Notes: generated by a model from the sequence alone, not told the origin. 64,000 nt of DNA from Sphingopyxis sp. (GCA_013911715.1 JACEST010000001.1:1-64000); one strand, 5' to 3'. Numbered from the stretch's first letter, positions 1 to 8,213 are shown. Made by a program: numbers and translations.

Positions 1-572
1 CCAAATTCCGCATTGGCCGACGCAGTGCCAATTGCCTGCGCGGCGAGTCCCAGCCCGATCTGCCGCCCGCCGGTCATTTCGATATAGAGATGTGCGAGCA
101 GTTCGGCGTCGAGCAAGGCACCATGTTTGATCCGGTGCGAACGGTCGATGCCGTAACGCACGCACAGCGCATCAAGGCTGTGTTTGCCGCCCGGGTGGAG
201 TTTGCGGGCCATTTGCACGGTACAGATCATCCGATCCATATCGAGCAGAGCCATGCCCACGCGCGCCAGTTCGGCGTTGACGAAACCAAAGTCGAACGCA
301 GCGTTGTGCGCGACCAGCGGCGCATCACCCAGAAAATCAATAAGTTCGCCCACGCGTTGGCCAAAAAGAGGTTTGTCGGCCAGAAAGGTGATCGACAGGC
401 CGTGCACTGCCTCAGCATCGGGCGGCATGTCGCGTTCGGGGTGGAAATAGGCGTGGAAGCTGCGTCCGGTTTCGCGGCGATCAACCAGTTCGATGCAGCC
501 GATTTCAACCAGTCGGTGGCCGCTGCGAGGGTCGAGGCCAGTGGTTTCGGTATCGAAGATGATTTCACGCAT
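1..572 (-). CDS. dnaQ: DNA polymerase III epsilon subunit, partial (3' end off the left edge)
   Basis: Proofreading 3'-5' exonuclease of the replicative polymerase. My translation from the ATG at 572 begins MREIIFDTETTGLDP, which is the Exo I motif (DTETTGL). Exo II follows (VAHNAAFDFGFVNAEL, about residues 87-102) and then an Exo III-type stretch (HRIKHGALLDAELLA). About 190 codons are present, so the exonuclease domain is nearly complete and only the C-terminus is missing. It is the last visible gene of the leftward ppsR-maf-aroE-coaE-dnaQ operon, 22 bp after coaE. No strong Shine-Dalgarno is visible. The identification is firm because all three exonuclease motifs can be read. Confidence 0.93.
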   Translation of the reverse strand, partial: MREIIFDTETTGLDPRSGHRLVEIGCIELVDRRETGRSFHAYFHPERDMPPDAEAVHGLSITFLADKPLFGQRVGELIDFLGDAPLVAHNAAFDFGFVNAELARVGMALLDMDRMICTVQMARKLHPGGKHSLDALCVRYGIDRSHRIKHGALLDAELLAHLYIEMTGGRQIGLGLAAQAIGTASANAEF

Positions 573-594
573 TGAATTTGTAATATTGACCCGT

Positions 595-1215
595 TCAGCG
601 CTGGAAACAAGACACGATGGACTTTATTTGCGCGCGCATCGCCGCTTTGGGCCGCCCGCTGTTGATCAGAAAGTCGGCGCGCGCGCGTTTGACCCGGTCG
701 GGCGTTTGGAGGCGGCGGATAGCCCTGAATTTCGTCTCGGTCATCCCGCTGCGCGCCAGCACGCGGCGGCGTTGCACCCACAAGGGCGCACTGACGACCG
801 CAATCGCCCCGACTTTGCGCCAGCCGCCCTTTTCGAACAATAAGGGAATATCGAGCACCACCAGCGGGCGCGAACGGTGACGGCGCAGGAAGCGCTGCTG
901 CGCGCGCGCCACCAGTGGATGGATGATGACTTCCAGCGCCGCGAGCTCGGCACGGTTGGCAAGGACCCGGGCACCAAGCGCGGCACGGTTGACGCCCTGT
1001 GCATTCGTTGTGCCGGGGAAACGCATCTCGATCGCCGCCACGGCAGCACCGCCGCGCGCCTGCAGCCGGTGTACTTCGGCGTCGGCGTCGAACACCGGCA
1101 CGCCTGCGGCCTCGAACATCGCCGCTGCGGTTGATTTGCCCATGCCGATCGAGCCGGTCAGCCCGAGCAGAAACGGACGGCGCAGCCGCGAGGCGGGGCG
1201 CGGATGGTGGGTCAT
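595..1215 (-). CDS. coaE: Dephospho-CoA kinase
   Basis: Last step of coenzyme A synthesis: ATP-dependent phosphorylation of dephospho-CoA at the 3'-OH of ribose. The protein has 206 residues, usual for the family. The P-loop GLTGSIGMGKST is at about residues 18-29, followed by the acceptor-site stretch VPVFDADAEVH. The lid/CoA region contains HPLVARAQQRFL, and VVLDIPLLFE lies near the middle. The start ATG overlaps the aroE stop as ATGA (1212-1215), so the two are translationally coupled. The twelve or so residues before the P-loop strand are longer than usual, but no better start is visible. Confidence 0.93.
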   Translation of the reverse strand: MTHHPRPASRLRRPFLLGLTGSIGMGKSTAAAMFEAAGVPVFDADAEVHRLQARGGAAVAAIEMRFPGTTNAQGVNRAALGARVLANRAELAALEVIIHPLVARAQQRFLRRHRSRPLVVLDIPLLFEKGGWRKVGAIAVVSAPLWVQRRRVLARSGMTETKFRAIRRLQTPDRVKRARADFLINSGRPKAAMRAQIKSIVSCFQR

Positions 1216-2030
1216 GGCGCGAGCAAAATTTCGCGCAGCCGGTCATCGGGATCGTCGGGCGGGGCTGCACCAAAGAAAAGTTCGAATGCCACGGCGGCTT
1301 GGCCGATCAGCATATCAAGGCCGTCGATAGTCGCCAGCCCCCGCGCGCGCGCCGCCGCGAGCAAGGGCGTTTCGAGCGGCGCATAGACCAAGTCATAGAC
1401 GAGCGCGTCGCCCGGCAAATTGCCGAGGTCGAGGTCGAGCGGCGGCTGTCCGGCCATGCCGAGGCTGCTGGCGTTGACGAGCAAAGCGGCAGGCGGCAGC
1501 GGCGCATCGAGGGTCCGCGCCTGGCCCTTCAGTCCGAAATGGGCGAGCAGCGCGCTTGCCTTCAGCGCATTGCGCGCCAGCACGGAAACTGAGCCTACGC
1601 CGATTTGGGCAAGCGCGAACAATACCGCGCGCGCCGCACCGCCGCTGCCCACCACGACCACCGGCGCATCGGCGAGTGGCACATCGGCGAGCGGCGCATA
1701 AAAGCCCGCGGCATCGGTGTTGGTGCAGGCGAGATCATCGCCTTGCCAGAAGATCGTGTTGGCCGCGCCGATGCTCTGCTCCACCCCGCCGGGGTCGGCG
1801 ACATGTTCAATTACCGCTTGTTTGTGCGGCAAAGTGACATTGCAACCGCGCCAGAGCGGGTCATCGCGGCGTGCAGCGATATAAGCGGCGAGTCCGTCGG
1901 GGCGGACATGGCAAGCGCGATATTCGGCGTTTATGCCAAGTTCGGCGAGCCAGAAATTGTGGATGAGCGGCGATTTGCTGTGCGCAATCGGATCGCCGAT
2001 CACCTCGGCAAAGGGTCGCGAAACTGTCAT
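1212..2030 (-). CDS. aroE: Shikimate dehydrogenase
   Basis: Reduces 3-dehydroshikimate to shikimate with NADPH in aromatic amino acid synthesis. The protein is 272 residues from the ATG at 2030. I prefer this start because an upstream extension to 2261 would run through maf and lacks family similarity. The N-terminus carries GDPIAHSKSP (shikimate-binding serines), then NVTLPHK with the catalytic lysine, TNTDAAGF, and the NADP-binding loop GSGGAARAV. The start overlaps the maf stop as ATGA (2027-2030), and the end overlaps the coaE start in the same way. This continues the tightly packed leftward operon. Confidence 0.94.
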   Translation of the reverse strand: MTVSRPFAEVIGDPIAHSKSPLIHNFWLAELGINAEYRACHVRPDGLAAYIAARRDDPLWRGCNVTLPHKQAVIEHVADPGGVEQSIGAANTIFWQGDDLACTNTDAAGFYAPLADVPLADAPVVVVGSGGAARAVLFALAQIGVGSVSVLARNALKASALLAHFGLKGQARTLDAPLPPAALLVNASSLGMAGQPPLDLDLGNLPGDALVYDLVYAPLETPLLAAARARGLATIDGLDMLIGQAAVAFELFFGAAPPDDPDDRLREILLAP

Positions 2031-2626
2031 TGCGTAATTTCTCCGCGCTCGCGCAGCCAGCCCAGCAGCGGCAGCATGGGCAGGCCGATGATGGTCCAGC
2101 GGTCGCCCTCGGTGCGCGAAAAGAGTTGCACACCCGCGCCTTCGACTTCGTAGCAGCCGACGGTCCAGCAAATGCGGTCCCAGTGCTGCGCGACATAGGC
2201 CGCGATAAAATCGGCGCTGAGCGGCCGCACCCACAGCCTCGCCTCGGACACATGCCGCCACAGCACGGCCCCGTTTTCAGCAACGACCACCGCGCTGAGC
2301 AAGCGGTGGCGCTGGCCCGAGAGCTGGGCCAGCTGCGCTTCAGCCTCGGCCGGGGTCGCCGGTTTGGCGAGCAAGCTGCCGTCATCGAGCACGAGCAGCT
2401 GGTCCGATCCGATCACCAGCTGCCCCGGCCGCCGCGCCGATATTTTGATCGCCTTGGCCTCGGCCAGCGCATCGGCGATATTGCGCGGCGATTGCCCTTC
2501 GCCCGCTAGCGCGGCCATCAGCGCGGCCTCGTCAAGCAGCGCCGGTTCGGCGACAAAATCGACCCCGGCGTCACGCAGCATTTGCGCGCGACCTTTGCTT
2601 TGCGACGCCAGCAATATTCGCGTCAT
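2027..2626 (-). CDS. maf: Maf-family nucleoside triphosphate pyrophosphatase
   Basis: Hydrolyses non-canonical or modified nucleoside triphosphates to monophosphates (house-cleaning Maf family). The protein has 199 residues, the normal length. The N-terminal phosphate-binding loop reads LLASQSKGRAQML rather than the SPRR form, which points to the YceF-like subgroup. The conserved VIGSDQLLVLDD contains the catalytic-site Asp, and the lysine-rich AEAKAIKISA precedes it. It lies between ppsR and aroE with overlaps of a few bases on both sides. The subgroup (substrate m7GTP or dTTP/UTP) cannot be settled from sequence reading alone. Confidence 0.9.
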   Translation of the reverse strand: MTRILLASQSKGRAQMLRDAGVDFVAEPALLDEAALMAALAGEGQSPRNIADALAEAKAIKISARRPGQLVIGSDQLLVLDDGSLLAKPATPAEAEAQLAQLSGQRHRLLSAVVVAENGAVLWRHVSEARLWVRPLSADFIAAYVAQHWDRICWTVGCYEVEGAGVQLFSRTEGDRWTIIGLPMLPLLGWLRERGEITQ

Positions 2627-3438
2627 GCGTGTACTGCCCGCCGGTCTTCGGCCAGTTTGATGATTGCAGCAGCGGTTTCCTCGATCGAGCGGCGCGTCAC
2701 GTCGATCACCGGCCAGCCATTGTCGGCAAACATGCGCCGCGCATAGGCAAGCTCGGCCTTGACCGCAGCTTCCTCGACATAGGCGGTTTCGGGTGCTTGG
2801 TTAAGCGACAGCAGCCGGTTGCGCCGTACCTGCACCAGCCGGTCAACCCCCGTGGTCAAGCCGACGATAAGCGGATGTTCGAGGCGAAACAAGGCGTCGG
2901 GCGGCGGCGATTCGGGGACAATCGGAATATTGGCGGTCTTGAAACCGCGGTTGGCAAGATAGATGCTGGTCGGCGTCTTCGACGTACGCGACACGCCGGC
3001 AAGGACGATGTCGGCTTCCTCCCAATCCTCCCACGCAATACCGTCATCGTGCGCGACGGTGAACTGGATCGCTTCGACCCGTGCGAAATAGGCGGCGTCG
3101 AGTTGGTGTTGCCGCCCCGGCCGCGCTTTGGCCTTTTGCCCCAGCATCCGCGATAAGGCATCGGTGACGGCGTCGAGCACCGCCACCGCCTGAAGATTGA
3201 GGGCGGCGGTACGCCGTTCAAGGCTGGCGCGCAGCTCGAGATTGACGAGCGTGAAGAGGATTAGGCCGGGGCTCGCTTCCACTTCGGCCATGATGCGGTC
3301 GAGATGCGCCTCCGATCGCACCATCGGCCAGAAATGGCGCACCACTTCGACATCGTCAAACTGGGCAATCGCCGCTTTAGCCAGATTTTCCAGCGTTTCC
3401 CCAGTGGAATCGGATATAAGATGGACGTGCAATCGCAT
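2623..3438 (-). CDS. ppsR: Kinase/pyrophosphorylase (DUF299), regulator of PEP synthase or PPDK
   Basis: Bifunctional regulator that uses ADP to phosphorylate, and Pi to dephosphorylate, a threonine of PEP synthase or pyruvate phosphate dikinase. The 271-residue product begins MRLHVHLISDSTGETLENL, the family's N-terminal signature. The P-loop-like GVSRTSKTPTSIYLA lies at about residues 148-162. The ATG at 3438 is preceded by GAGGTGG at good spacing, so I reject the 50-residue upstream extension, which would run into the origin region. It is the first gene of the leftward operon. In alphaproteobacteria this gene typically borders the origin opposite hemE. Confidence 0.93.
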   Translation of the reverse strand: MRLHVHLISDSTGETLENLAKAAIAQFDDVEVVRHFWPMVRSEAHLDRIMAEVEASPGLILFTLVNLELRASLERRTAALNLQAVAVLDAVTDALSRMLGQKAKARPGRQHQLDAAYFARVEAIQFTVAHDDGIAWEDWEEADIVLAGVSRTSKTPTSIYLANRGFKTANIPIVPESPPPDALFRLEHPLIVGLTTGVDRLVQVRRNRLLSLNQAPETAYVEEAAVKAELAYARRMFADNGWPVIDVTRRSIEETAAAIIKLAEDRRAVHA

Positions 3439-3513
3439 AATCGCCACCTCTTTGCCCGTGCATGCACGGCTGGCAAGCGCGATTGCAGCAGGGGATAGCG
3501 TGGCGGACAGAGC

Positions 3514-3522
3514 TGTGGATAG
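3514..3522 (-). promoter_or_regulatory. DnaA box, one mismatch
   Basis: Reads CTATCCACA on the minus strand, one base from TTATCCACA. It lies inside the putative origin, on the ppsR side. Confidence 0.55.
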
Positions 3523-3571
3523 GTCGGGCAGCAGAAAAAGACCCACCGCCGCGCCGATTTCATCAAGCACC

Positions 3572-3580
3572 TTGTCCACA
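3572..3580 (+). promoter_or_regulatory. DnaA box, one mismatch
   Basis: Reads TTGTCCACA on the plus strand, one base from the consensus TTATCCACA. It lies 24 bp from the perfect box at 3604 and in the opposite orientation. Confidence 0.55.
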
Positions 3581-3603
3581 GCCCGCACAGATCATCCCCA
3601 ATT

Positions 3604-3612
3604 TGTGGATAA
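3604..3612 (-). promoter_or_regulatory. Perfect DnaA box TTATCCACA
   Basis: Exact match to the consensus on the minus strand (TGTGGATAA on the plus strand), inside the ppsR-hemE gap. It is the strongest single element supporting the origin assignment. Confidence 0.7.
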
Positions 3613-3772
3613 ATTTGCGGTGCGCGCGCGACTCGTTCAACAGGCCCAAGGCCCGGCGAGTCAAGCTGTTGGCAAAGGTGGGGAAGCTGTTTAAATCCCC
3701 GCTGGCACGGCCACCAACAATCCACCACAAGGATATAAATATCATGATGTTTGGAAGAGGAGGGCGGGCGGC

Positions 3773-4795
3773 GTGACGGACAAAAATTTGCTGGCGGTGC
3801 TCAAAGGTGAACGCCGGGATCCGCCGCCAGTGTGGTTGATGCGTCAGGCCGGGCGCTATCTGCCCGAATATCGCGAACTGCGTGCGCAAAAGGGCGGCTT
3901 TCTTGAACTTTGCTATGATCCTGAGGCTGCGGCCGAGGTGACGTTGCAACCGATCCGCCGCTTTGCTTTCGACGGTGCGATCCTCTTCTCGGATATCCTC
4001 GTCATTCCGCATGCGCTGGGGCAGGATTTGTGGTTCGAGGCGGGCGAAGGTCCGCGGCTCGCCCCGCCGCTGGTCGATGCGCTGCTAGCCGATCTAACTG
4101 CAATGCCGGAGCGATTGTCGCCAGTGATCGAAACCGTCCGCCGCGTCGCTGCCGCTTTGCCGCCCACCACGACCTTTCTGGGCTTTGCCGGCAGTCCCTG
4201 GACCGTCGCCACCTATATGGTGGCGGGCCAGGGGTCGAAAGATCAGGGCGCTGCGCGGACGCTGGCTTATGCTGATCCCATTGCCTTTGGCGCTATTGTC
4301 GACGCCATCGTCGATGCTACGGTCGATTATCTGTCGGCGCAGATCAGCGCGGGCGTCGATGCAGTGCAATTGTTCGAAAGCTGGGCGGGGACGCTGAGCC
4401 CGGCCCAGTTTGAATGCTGGGTCATTGCGCCCAATGCCGAAATTATCCGCCGTCTGCGCGCGCGCCATCCCGAAACCCCGATCATCGGTTTTCCCAAGGG
4501 GGCGGGCGGCAAGCTGATCGCCTATGCGCGCGAGACCGGCGTCGATGCGCTGGGGATAGATGAAACCGTCGATCCGGTCTGGGCCGACAGCGTGTTGCCC
4601 AAAGGGCTGCCAGTGCAGGGCAATCTGGATCCGCTGGCGTTGCTGGCGGGCGGTGCCACGCTCCATTTAGCGGTCGATGCCATCCTTAGCGCCTTTGCCG
4701 GTCGCCCGCACATCTTCAATCTTGGTCATGGCATCACGCCCGAAGTGCCCGTCGCGCATGTCGAGGCGTTGCTGGCACGGTTGCGCGGTGGGTAG
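3773..4795 (+). CDS. hemE: Uroporphyrinogen decarboxylase
   Basis: Converts uroporphyrinogen III to coproporphyrinogen III in haem synthesis. The 340-residue product has the family's N-terminal signature PPVWLMRQAGRYLPEYRE (residues 18-35), GFAGSPWTVATYMV, and the C-terminal GHGITPEVPV. The start is GTG at 3773, chosen because AGAGGAGGG (3756-3764) lies eight bases upstream and the signature then falls at the normal distance. It is the first rightward gene from the putative origin. hemJ follows after three bases, so the two haem genes probably share a transcript. Confidence 0.96.
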   Translation: MTDKNLLAVLKGERRDPPPVWLMRQAGRYLPEYRELRAQKGGFLELCYDPEAAAEVTLQPIRRFAFDGAILFSDILVIPHALGQDLWFEAGEGPRLAPPLVDALLADLTAMPERLSPVIETVRRVAAALPPTTTFLGFAGSPWTVATYMVAGQGSKDQGAARTLAYADPIAFGAIVDAIVDATVDYLSAQISAGVDAVQLFESWAGTLSPAQFECWVIAPNAEIIRRLRARHPETPIIGFPKGAGGKLIAYARETGVDALGIDETVDPVWADSVLPKGLPVQGNLDPLALLAGGATLHLAVDAILSAFAGRPHIFNLGHGITPEVPVAHVEALLARLRGG

Positions 4796-4798
4796 GTT

Positions 4799-5251
4799 AT
4801 GGACGCTTTTCTTGGAATATTGGGGCCAGCAATGCTGTGGGTGAAGGCGGCGCATGTGATTTTCGTCATCTTCTGGATGGCCGGCCTGTTCATGCAGCCG
4901 CGCTTCTTTGTCTATCATCACCAATGTGCCGTAGGGTCGGATGAAGACGCCAAATGGATTGAGCGCGAAGACCGGTTGCGGCGGATCATTCTGAATCCGG
5001 CGATGATTGTCGTGTGGGCGCTCGGCCTGCTGCTCGCCTTCAACGGTGGTTATTGGAACCAGGGCTGGTTTCACGCCAAGTTGCTGTTTGTCGTGGGGCT
5101 CAGCGCCTACCACGGCTGGCTCGGCGGCTATTTCAAGAAATTGCGCGCCGGGCAGCGGCCGCTTAGCGAGAAAGCGCTGCGACTGCTCAACGAAGTGCCA
5201 GGGGTAGCGGCGGCGGTGATTGTCATATTGGCGGTGGTGCGGCCTTTCTGA
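4799..5251 (+). CDS. hemJ: Protoporphyrinogen IX oxidase, HemJ type
   Basis: Inner-membrane oxidase that makes protoporphyrin IX from protoporphyrinogen IX. The 150-residue product has about four hydrophobic segments. It carries the conserved VKAAHVIFVIFWMAGLF (with the functionally important His), PRFFVYHH, NPAMIVVWALGLLLAF, KLLFVVGLSAYHGWLG and a final NEVPGVAAAVIVILAVVRPF-like segment. It starts three bases after the hemE stop. The combination hemE-hemJ-rho is common in alphaproteobacteria, and the presence of hemJ suggests this organism uses it rather than HemG or HemY, which cannot be checked here. Confidence 0.93.
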   Translation: MDAFLGILGPAMLWVKAAHVIFVIFWMAGLFMQPRFFVYHHQCAVGSDEDAKWIEREDRLRRIILNPAMIVVWALGLLLAFNGGYWNQGWFHAKLLFVVGLSAYHGWLGGYFKKLRAGQRPLSEKALRLLNEVPGVAAAVIVILAVVRPF

Positions 5252-5262
5252 ACCCAGTTTGA

Positions 5263-5291
5263 TTGACTTCGGCGCGCGCTGGGCCTACATC
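5263..5291 (+). promoter_or_regulatory. Candidate promoter for rho
   Basis: TTGACT (5263-5268), a 17-base spacer and TACATC (5286-5291) lie in the 185-bp gap between hemJ and rho. The -35 matches five of six bases. The -10 has the TACAT form often tolerated in alphaproteobacteria. It would leave a leader of about 140 bases before rho, room for the autoregulation known for rho in other bacteria. This is inference only. Confidence 0.4.
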
Positions 5292-5436
5292 CGGCGCAAG
5301 CAATCGGCTTGGCGTGCGGTCCTCGCGCGGCCGGGACAGATTTCGGCGCATCGCCGCCCCAGCGTGTCCCAACTTCCACCAGCGCCGCAGCGGCGGCACT
5401 TTCGTCTGACCTTTTCCCCATCTGGAAAACCACCCA

Positions 5437-6693
5437 ATGCATCTTAAAGAACTTAAGAAAAAGGCCCCCGCGCAGCTGGTTGAAATGGCCGAAGAGCTGG
5501 GCGTCGAGGGCGCCTCGACGCTGCGCAAACAGGATCTGATGTTCTCGATCCTGAAAGAGCTCGCCGAAGAGGGTGAGGAAATCATCGGTTCCGGCACGAT
5601 TGAAGTCCTGCCCGACAGCTTTGGTTTCCTCCGCAGTTCAGAGGCCAATTATCTTGCCGGCCCGGACGATATTTATGTCTCGCCCAACCAGGTGCGCAAA
5701 TATGGTCTGCGCACCGGCGACACGGTTGAGGGCGAGATTCGTGCGCCGCGCGATGGCGAACGCTATTTCGCGTTGACCAAGCTCGTCAGCGTCAATTTTG
5801 ACGACCCCGAAGCCGTCCGCCACCGCGTCAATTTCGACAATCTGACGCCGCTCTATCCCAACGAAAAGCTCCGGCTCGATTCGCTCGATCCGACCGAAAA
5901 GGACAAATCGGCGCGCGTCATCGATCTGGTCAGCCCGCAGGGCAAGGGCCAGCGCGCGCTGATCGTCGCGCCGCCGCGCACGGGCAAGACCGTGCTGCTG
6001 CAGAATATTGCGAAAGCGATCACCGACAATCATCCCGAGGTGTATCTGATCGTCCTGCTGGTCGACGAGCGGCCCGAGGAAGTCACCGACATGCAGCGCA
6101 GCGTGAAGGGCGAGGTTGTGTCTTCTACCTTCGACGAGCCTGCGACGCGCCACGTCCAGGTCGCCGAAATGGTCATTGAAAAGGCCAAGCGCCTCGTCGA
6201 GCACAAGAAGGATGTCGTCATCCTGCTCGATTCGATCACGCGCCTTGGCCGCGCTTATAACACCGTCGTCCCGTCGTCGGGCAAGGTGCTGACCGGCGGT
6301 GTTGACGCCAATGCGCTGCAGCGGCCAAAGCGATTCTTCGGCGCGGCGCGGAACATCGAAGAGGGCGGCTCGCTGTCGATCATTGCCACCGCGCTGATCG
6401 ACACCGGCAGCCGCATGGACGAAGTGATTTTCGAAGAGTTCAAGGGCACCGGCAACAGCGAAATCGTGCTCGACCGCAAGGTTTCGGACAAACGCATCTT
6501 CCCGAGCCTCGATGTCGGCAAATCGGGAACGCGCAAGGAAGAGCTGTTGCTCGACAAGGACAAATTGTCGAAAATGTGGGTGCTGCGCCGCATCCTGATG
6601 CAGATGGGCACCGTCGATGCGATGGAATTCCTGCTCGACAAGATCAAGGGATCGAAGACCAACGACGATTTCTTTGATTCGATGAACCAATAA
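5437..6693 (+). CDS. rho: Transcription termination factor Rho
   Basis: Hexameric RNA-dependent ATPase that releases RNA from transcription complexes. The 418-residue product is of standard length. It has the N-terminal helical domain beginning MHLKELKKKAPAQLVEMAEE, a cold-shock-like RNA-binding fold with GSGTIEVLPDSFGFLR, then Walker A APPRTGKT at about residue 178. Further on are LIVLLVDERPEEVTDM and the Walker B-like VVILLDSITRLGRAYN. The Q-loop/R-loop region SGKVLTGGVDANAL is intact. It is separated from hemJ by a leader with a candidate promoter, and terC follows 18 bases downstream. Confidence 0.97.
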   Translation: MHLKELKKKAPAQLVEMAEELGVEGASTLRKQDLMFSILKELAEEGEEIIGSGTIEVLPDSFGFLRSSEANYLAGPDDIYVSPNQVRKYGLRTGDTVEGEIRAPRDGERYFALTKLVSVNFDDPEAVRHRVNFDNLTPLYPNEKLRLDSLDPTEKDKSARVIDLVSPQGKGQRALIVAPPRTGKTVLLQNIAKAITDNHPEVYLIVLLVDERPEEVTDMQRSVKGEVVSSTFDEPATRHVQVAEMVIEKAKRLVEHKKDVVILLDSITRLGRAYNTVVPSSGKVLTGGVDANALQRPKRFFGAARNIEEGGSLSIIATALIDTGSRMDEVIFEEFKGTGNSEIVLDRKVSDKRIFPSLDVGKSGTRKEELLLDKDKLSKMWVLRRILMQMGTVDAMEFLLDKIKGSKTNDDFFDSMNQ

Positions 6694-6711
6694 GAGTTCG
6701 GGGACTTATTC

Positions 6712-7437
6712 ATGTTTGAATTGCTGATGGCCGCCACCGGAGCGGCGCAGGGTTTTGGCGGGCCTGCCGAAATGTGGGCGGCGATCGTCAAGGATTTCTC
6801 GAATATCACCCAGCCGTCGGCGTTCGCCGCCTTTTTGCAGGTGCTGGCGATTGATCTGGTGCTGGCGGGCGACAATGCGATTGTCGTTGGCGCGCTCGCC
6901 GCAGGACTCCCCGCCGAGCAGCGCAAGAAAGTGATCCTGATCGGGATTATCGCCGCGCTGGTGCTGCGCATCGCCTTTGCGTTGGTGGTGACGCAGCTTC
7001 TCCAGATTGTCGGTCTGATTTTCATCGGCGGCTTGCTGCTGGTGTGGGTGGCGTGGAAAATGTGGCGCGATTTGCGCGATCATGGGGGCCAGTCGGCGGG
7101 CTCGCCCGAAATTGCCGGGGACGAACATAGCGGCCTGCGTCCGGCCAAGAGCTTTGCGGGCGCCGCCTGGGCCGTTGCGGTCGCCGACGTGTCGATGAGC
7201 CTCGACAATGTTCTCGCCGTCGCGGGCGCAGCGCGCGAGCATCCGGGCATCCTCATTGTCGGGCTGATATTCGCGGTTGCGCTGATGGGCGTGGCGGCCA
7301 ATGTTATCGCCAAATATATCGAGCGATATAAATGGATTGCCTATGTCGGCCTGTTGGTGATCGTCTATGTCGCGGGCAAGATGATCTACGACGGCTGGGT
7401 CGACCCGCGCGTCGGGATGGGGACATTGTTCGGGTAA
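6712..7437 (+). CDS. TerC family integral membrane protein (YjbE-like)
   Basis: Polytopic inner-membrane protein of the TerC superfamily, whose better-studied members export Mn(II) or help metallate secreted proteins. The 241-residue product shows the paired acidic motifs of the family: DLVLAGDNAIVV in the first half and ADVSMSLDNVLAV in the second. Seven or so hydrophobic segments flank a hydrophilic loop at about residues 120-145. It starts only 18 bases after rho, so it may be cotranscribed. That spacing leaves no room for the yybP-ykoY manganese riboswitch found before some relatives. Substrate is unknown. Confidence 0.85.
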   Translation: MFELLMAATGAAQGFGGPAEMWAAIVKDFSNITQPSAFAAFLQVLAIDLVLAGDNAIVVGALAAGLPAEQRKKVILIGIIAALVLRIAFALVVTQLLQIVGLIFIGGLLLVWVAWKMWRDLRDHGGQSAGSPEIAGDEHSGLRPAKSFAGAAWAVAVADVSMSLDNVLAVAGAAREHPGILIVGLIFAVALMGVAANVIAKYIERYKWIAYVGLLVIVYVAGKMIYDGWVDPRVGMGTLFG

Positions 7438-7567
7438 AGCGGGTTGATTGAAAGTGAGTCCGATTGGCAACAGTTGGACTCAAATAGGACTCGCTTCATC
7501 GCCTAAAGCTTTCGGTTGGTCGATGGTTCTGACATCCTGGTGATATGGGGATTTCGGAGCTTTGCCC

Positions 7568-7813
7568 GTGCGTAGTTTGAACGCAGAAGTTGATCGAAAC
7601 TACGACTTCTTTCAGCGCAACTTGGCGTCCTACCTTGTCGATCATGAAGCGGAATTTGCGCTGCTTCGCGACGCGGAGCTTGTAGCCTTTTTCCCAACGG
7701 TAGGCGAAGCCTATCGAGCGGGCCTTGGGCAATTTCCGGATGAAATTTTCTCCATCCAACAGGTCATCGACGAGCCTGTCGAATTAGGATTCATGTCACT
7801 TGCCTTCGTTTAG
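7568..7813 (+). CDS. Small protein paired with a retropepsin-like protease
   Basis: About 81 residues from a GTG at 7568, which I prefer because GGAG (7556-7559) lies eight bases upstream. A TTG at 7562 is too close to that site. The protein is acidic and soluble, with YDFFQRNLASYLVDHEAEFALL near the start and a closing DEPVELGFMSLAF stretch. It overlaps the downstream protease gene by 14 bases in another frame. Small proteins of this kind often precede single-domain aspartyl proteases in bacteria, so this may be a partner or substrate, but its role is unknown. Base composition is less GC-rich than the neighbours, suggesting acquisition. Confidence 0.7.
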   Translation: MRSLNAEVDRNYDFFQRNLASYLVDHEAEFALLRDAELVAFFPTVGEAYRAGLGQFPDEIFSIQQVIDEPVELGFMSLAFV

Positions 7814-8213
7814 CGGTAGGCATGACGGGCGCCGAATAACCCTTCCCGTCGCCGTCTTGCGATCAGACAAGCCAAGTGACCTTACATTTGAGATTTTCTC
7901 TGCCTTAGTTGACACTGGGGCAACCGTTAGCGGCCTTGGCCCGGCGGTGGTAAAGCGATTGCACTTACGGTCGCATACTAAGCGACCGCTTGGCTCCGCG
8001 ACTGAAGAGAGGCAGCTGCCATTCTTTGTTTTTCGGCTTGGGCTTTTCGCGGATGACGGAGCGAACAGCTTGCCATATGTCTTTGACGAATTGAACGGCT
8101 TCGGTTGGCCGCAACAGAAGGACTTTGACGTAATTCTGGGAATGGACGTATTGAAGCGCTGTTCATTGAGCATGAAACCAGATGCGAGCTGGATGATTAA
8201 TTTTGGACGCTGA
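7800..8213 (+). CDS. Retropepsin-like aspartic protease
   Basis: 137 residues, the size of a single retropepsin monomer that would work as a dimer. The catalytic motif is ALVDTGATVSGLGP at about residues 36-49 (DTGA). The C-terminal structural motif VILGMDVLKRCSL matches the hydrophobic-hydrophobic-Gly-(Asp/Arg) element of the fold. The start is a TTG at 7800 overlapping the upstream small gene, since no in-frame ATG exists near the beginning. The next gene starts inside its end. Like its partner it looks compositionally foreign. Its substrate cannot be inferred. Confidence 0.75.
   Translation: MPSFSGRHDGRRITLPVAVLRSDKPSDLTFEIFSALVDTGATVSGLGPAVVKRLHLRSHTKRPLGSATEERQLPFFVFRLGLFADDGANSLPYVFDELNGFGWPQQKDFDVILGMDVLKRCSLSMKPDASWMINFGR

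Larger units (their letters stand above)
3439..3772. other. oriC: Putative chromosomal replication origin (oriC)
   Basis: A 334-bp non-coding gap between divergent ppsR and hemE. It holds one perfect DnaA box (TTATCCACA, minus strand, 3604-3612) and two one-mismatch boxes: CTATCCACA (minus, 3514-3522) and TTGTCCACA (plus, 3572-3580). There is also a weaker TCATCCCCA at 3591-3599. A+T-rich patches lie at 3690-3697 (TTTAAAT) and 3731-3750 (GGATATAAATATCATGATGT), next to hemE, and could be the unwinding element. Established knowledge: Caulobacter and Rickettsia origins lie beside hemE. Neighbours on both sides point away from this gap, as expected for leading-strand genes. Confidence 0.78.

Noticed and set aside
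2031..2261. Upstream extension of aroE
   Set aside because: It lies inside maf in another frame. The ATG at 2030 gives the family N-terminus and an ATGA overlap.
3439..3588. 50-residue N-terminal extension of ppsR
   Set aside because: It would read through the putative oriC. GAGGTGG before 3438 and the family start support the shorter form.
5638..6690. 350-residue minus-strand reading frame across rho
   Set aside because: Antisense shadow of rho, with no motif and no ribosome site.
6694..6711. yybP-ykoY manganese riboswitch before terC
   Set aside because: Only 18 bases separate rho and terC, too few for that riboswitch.
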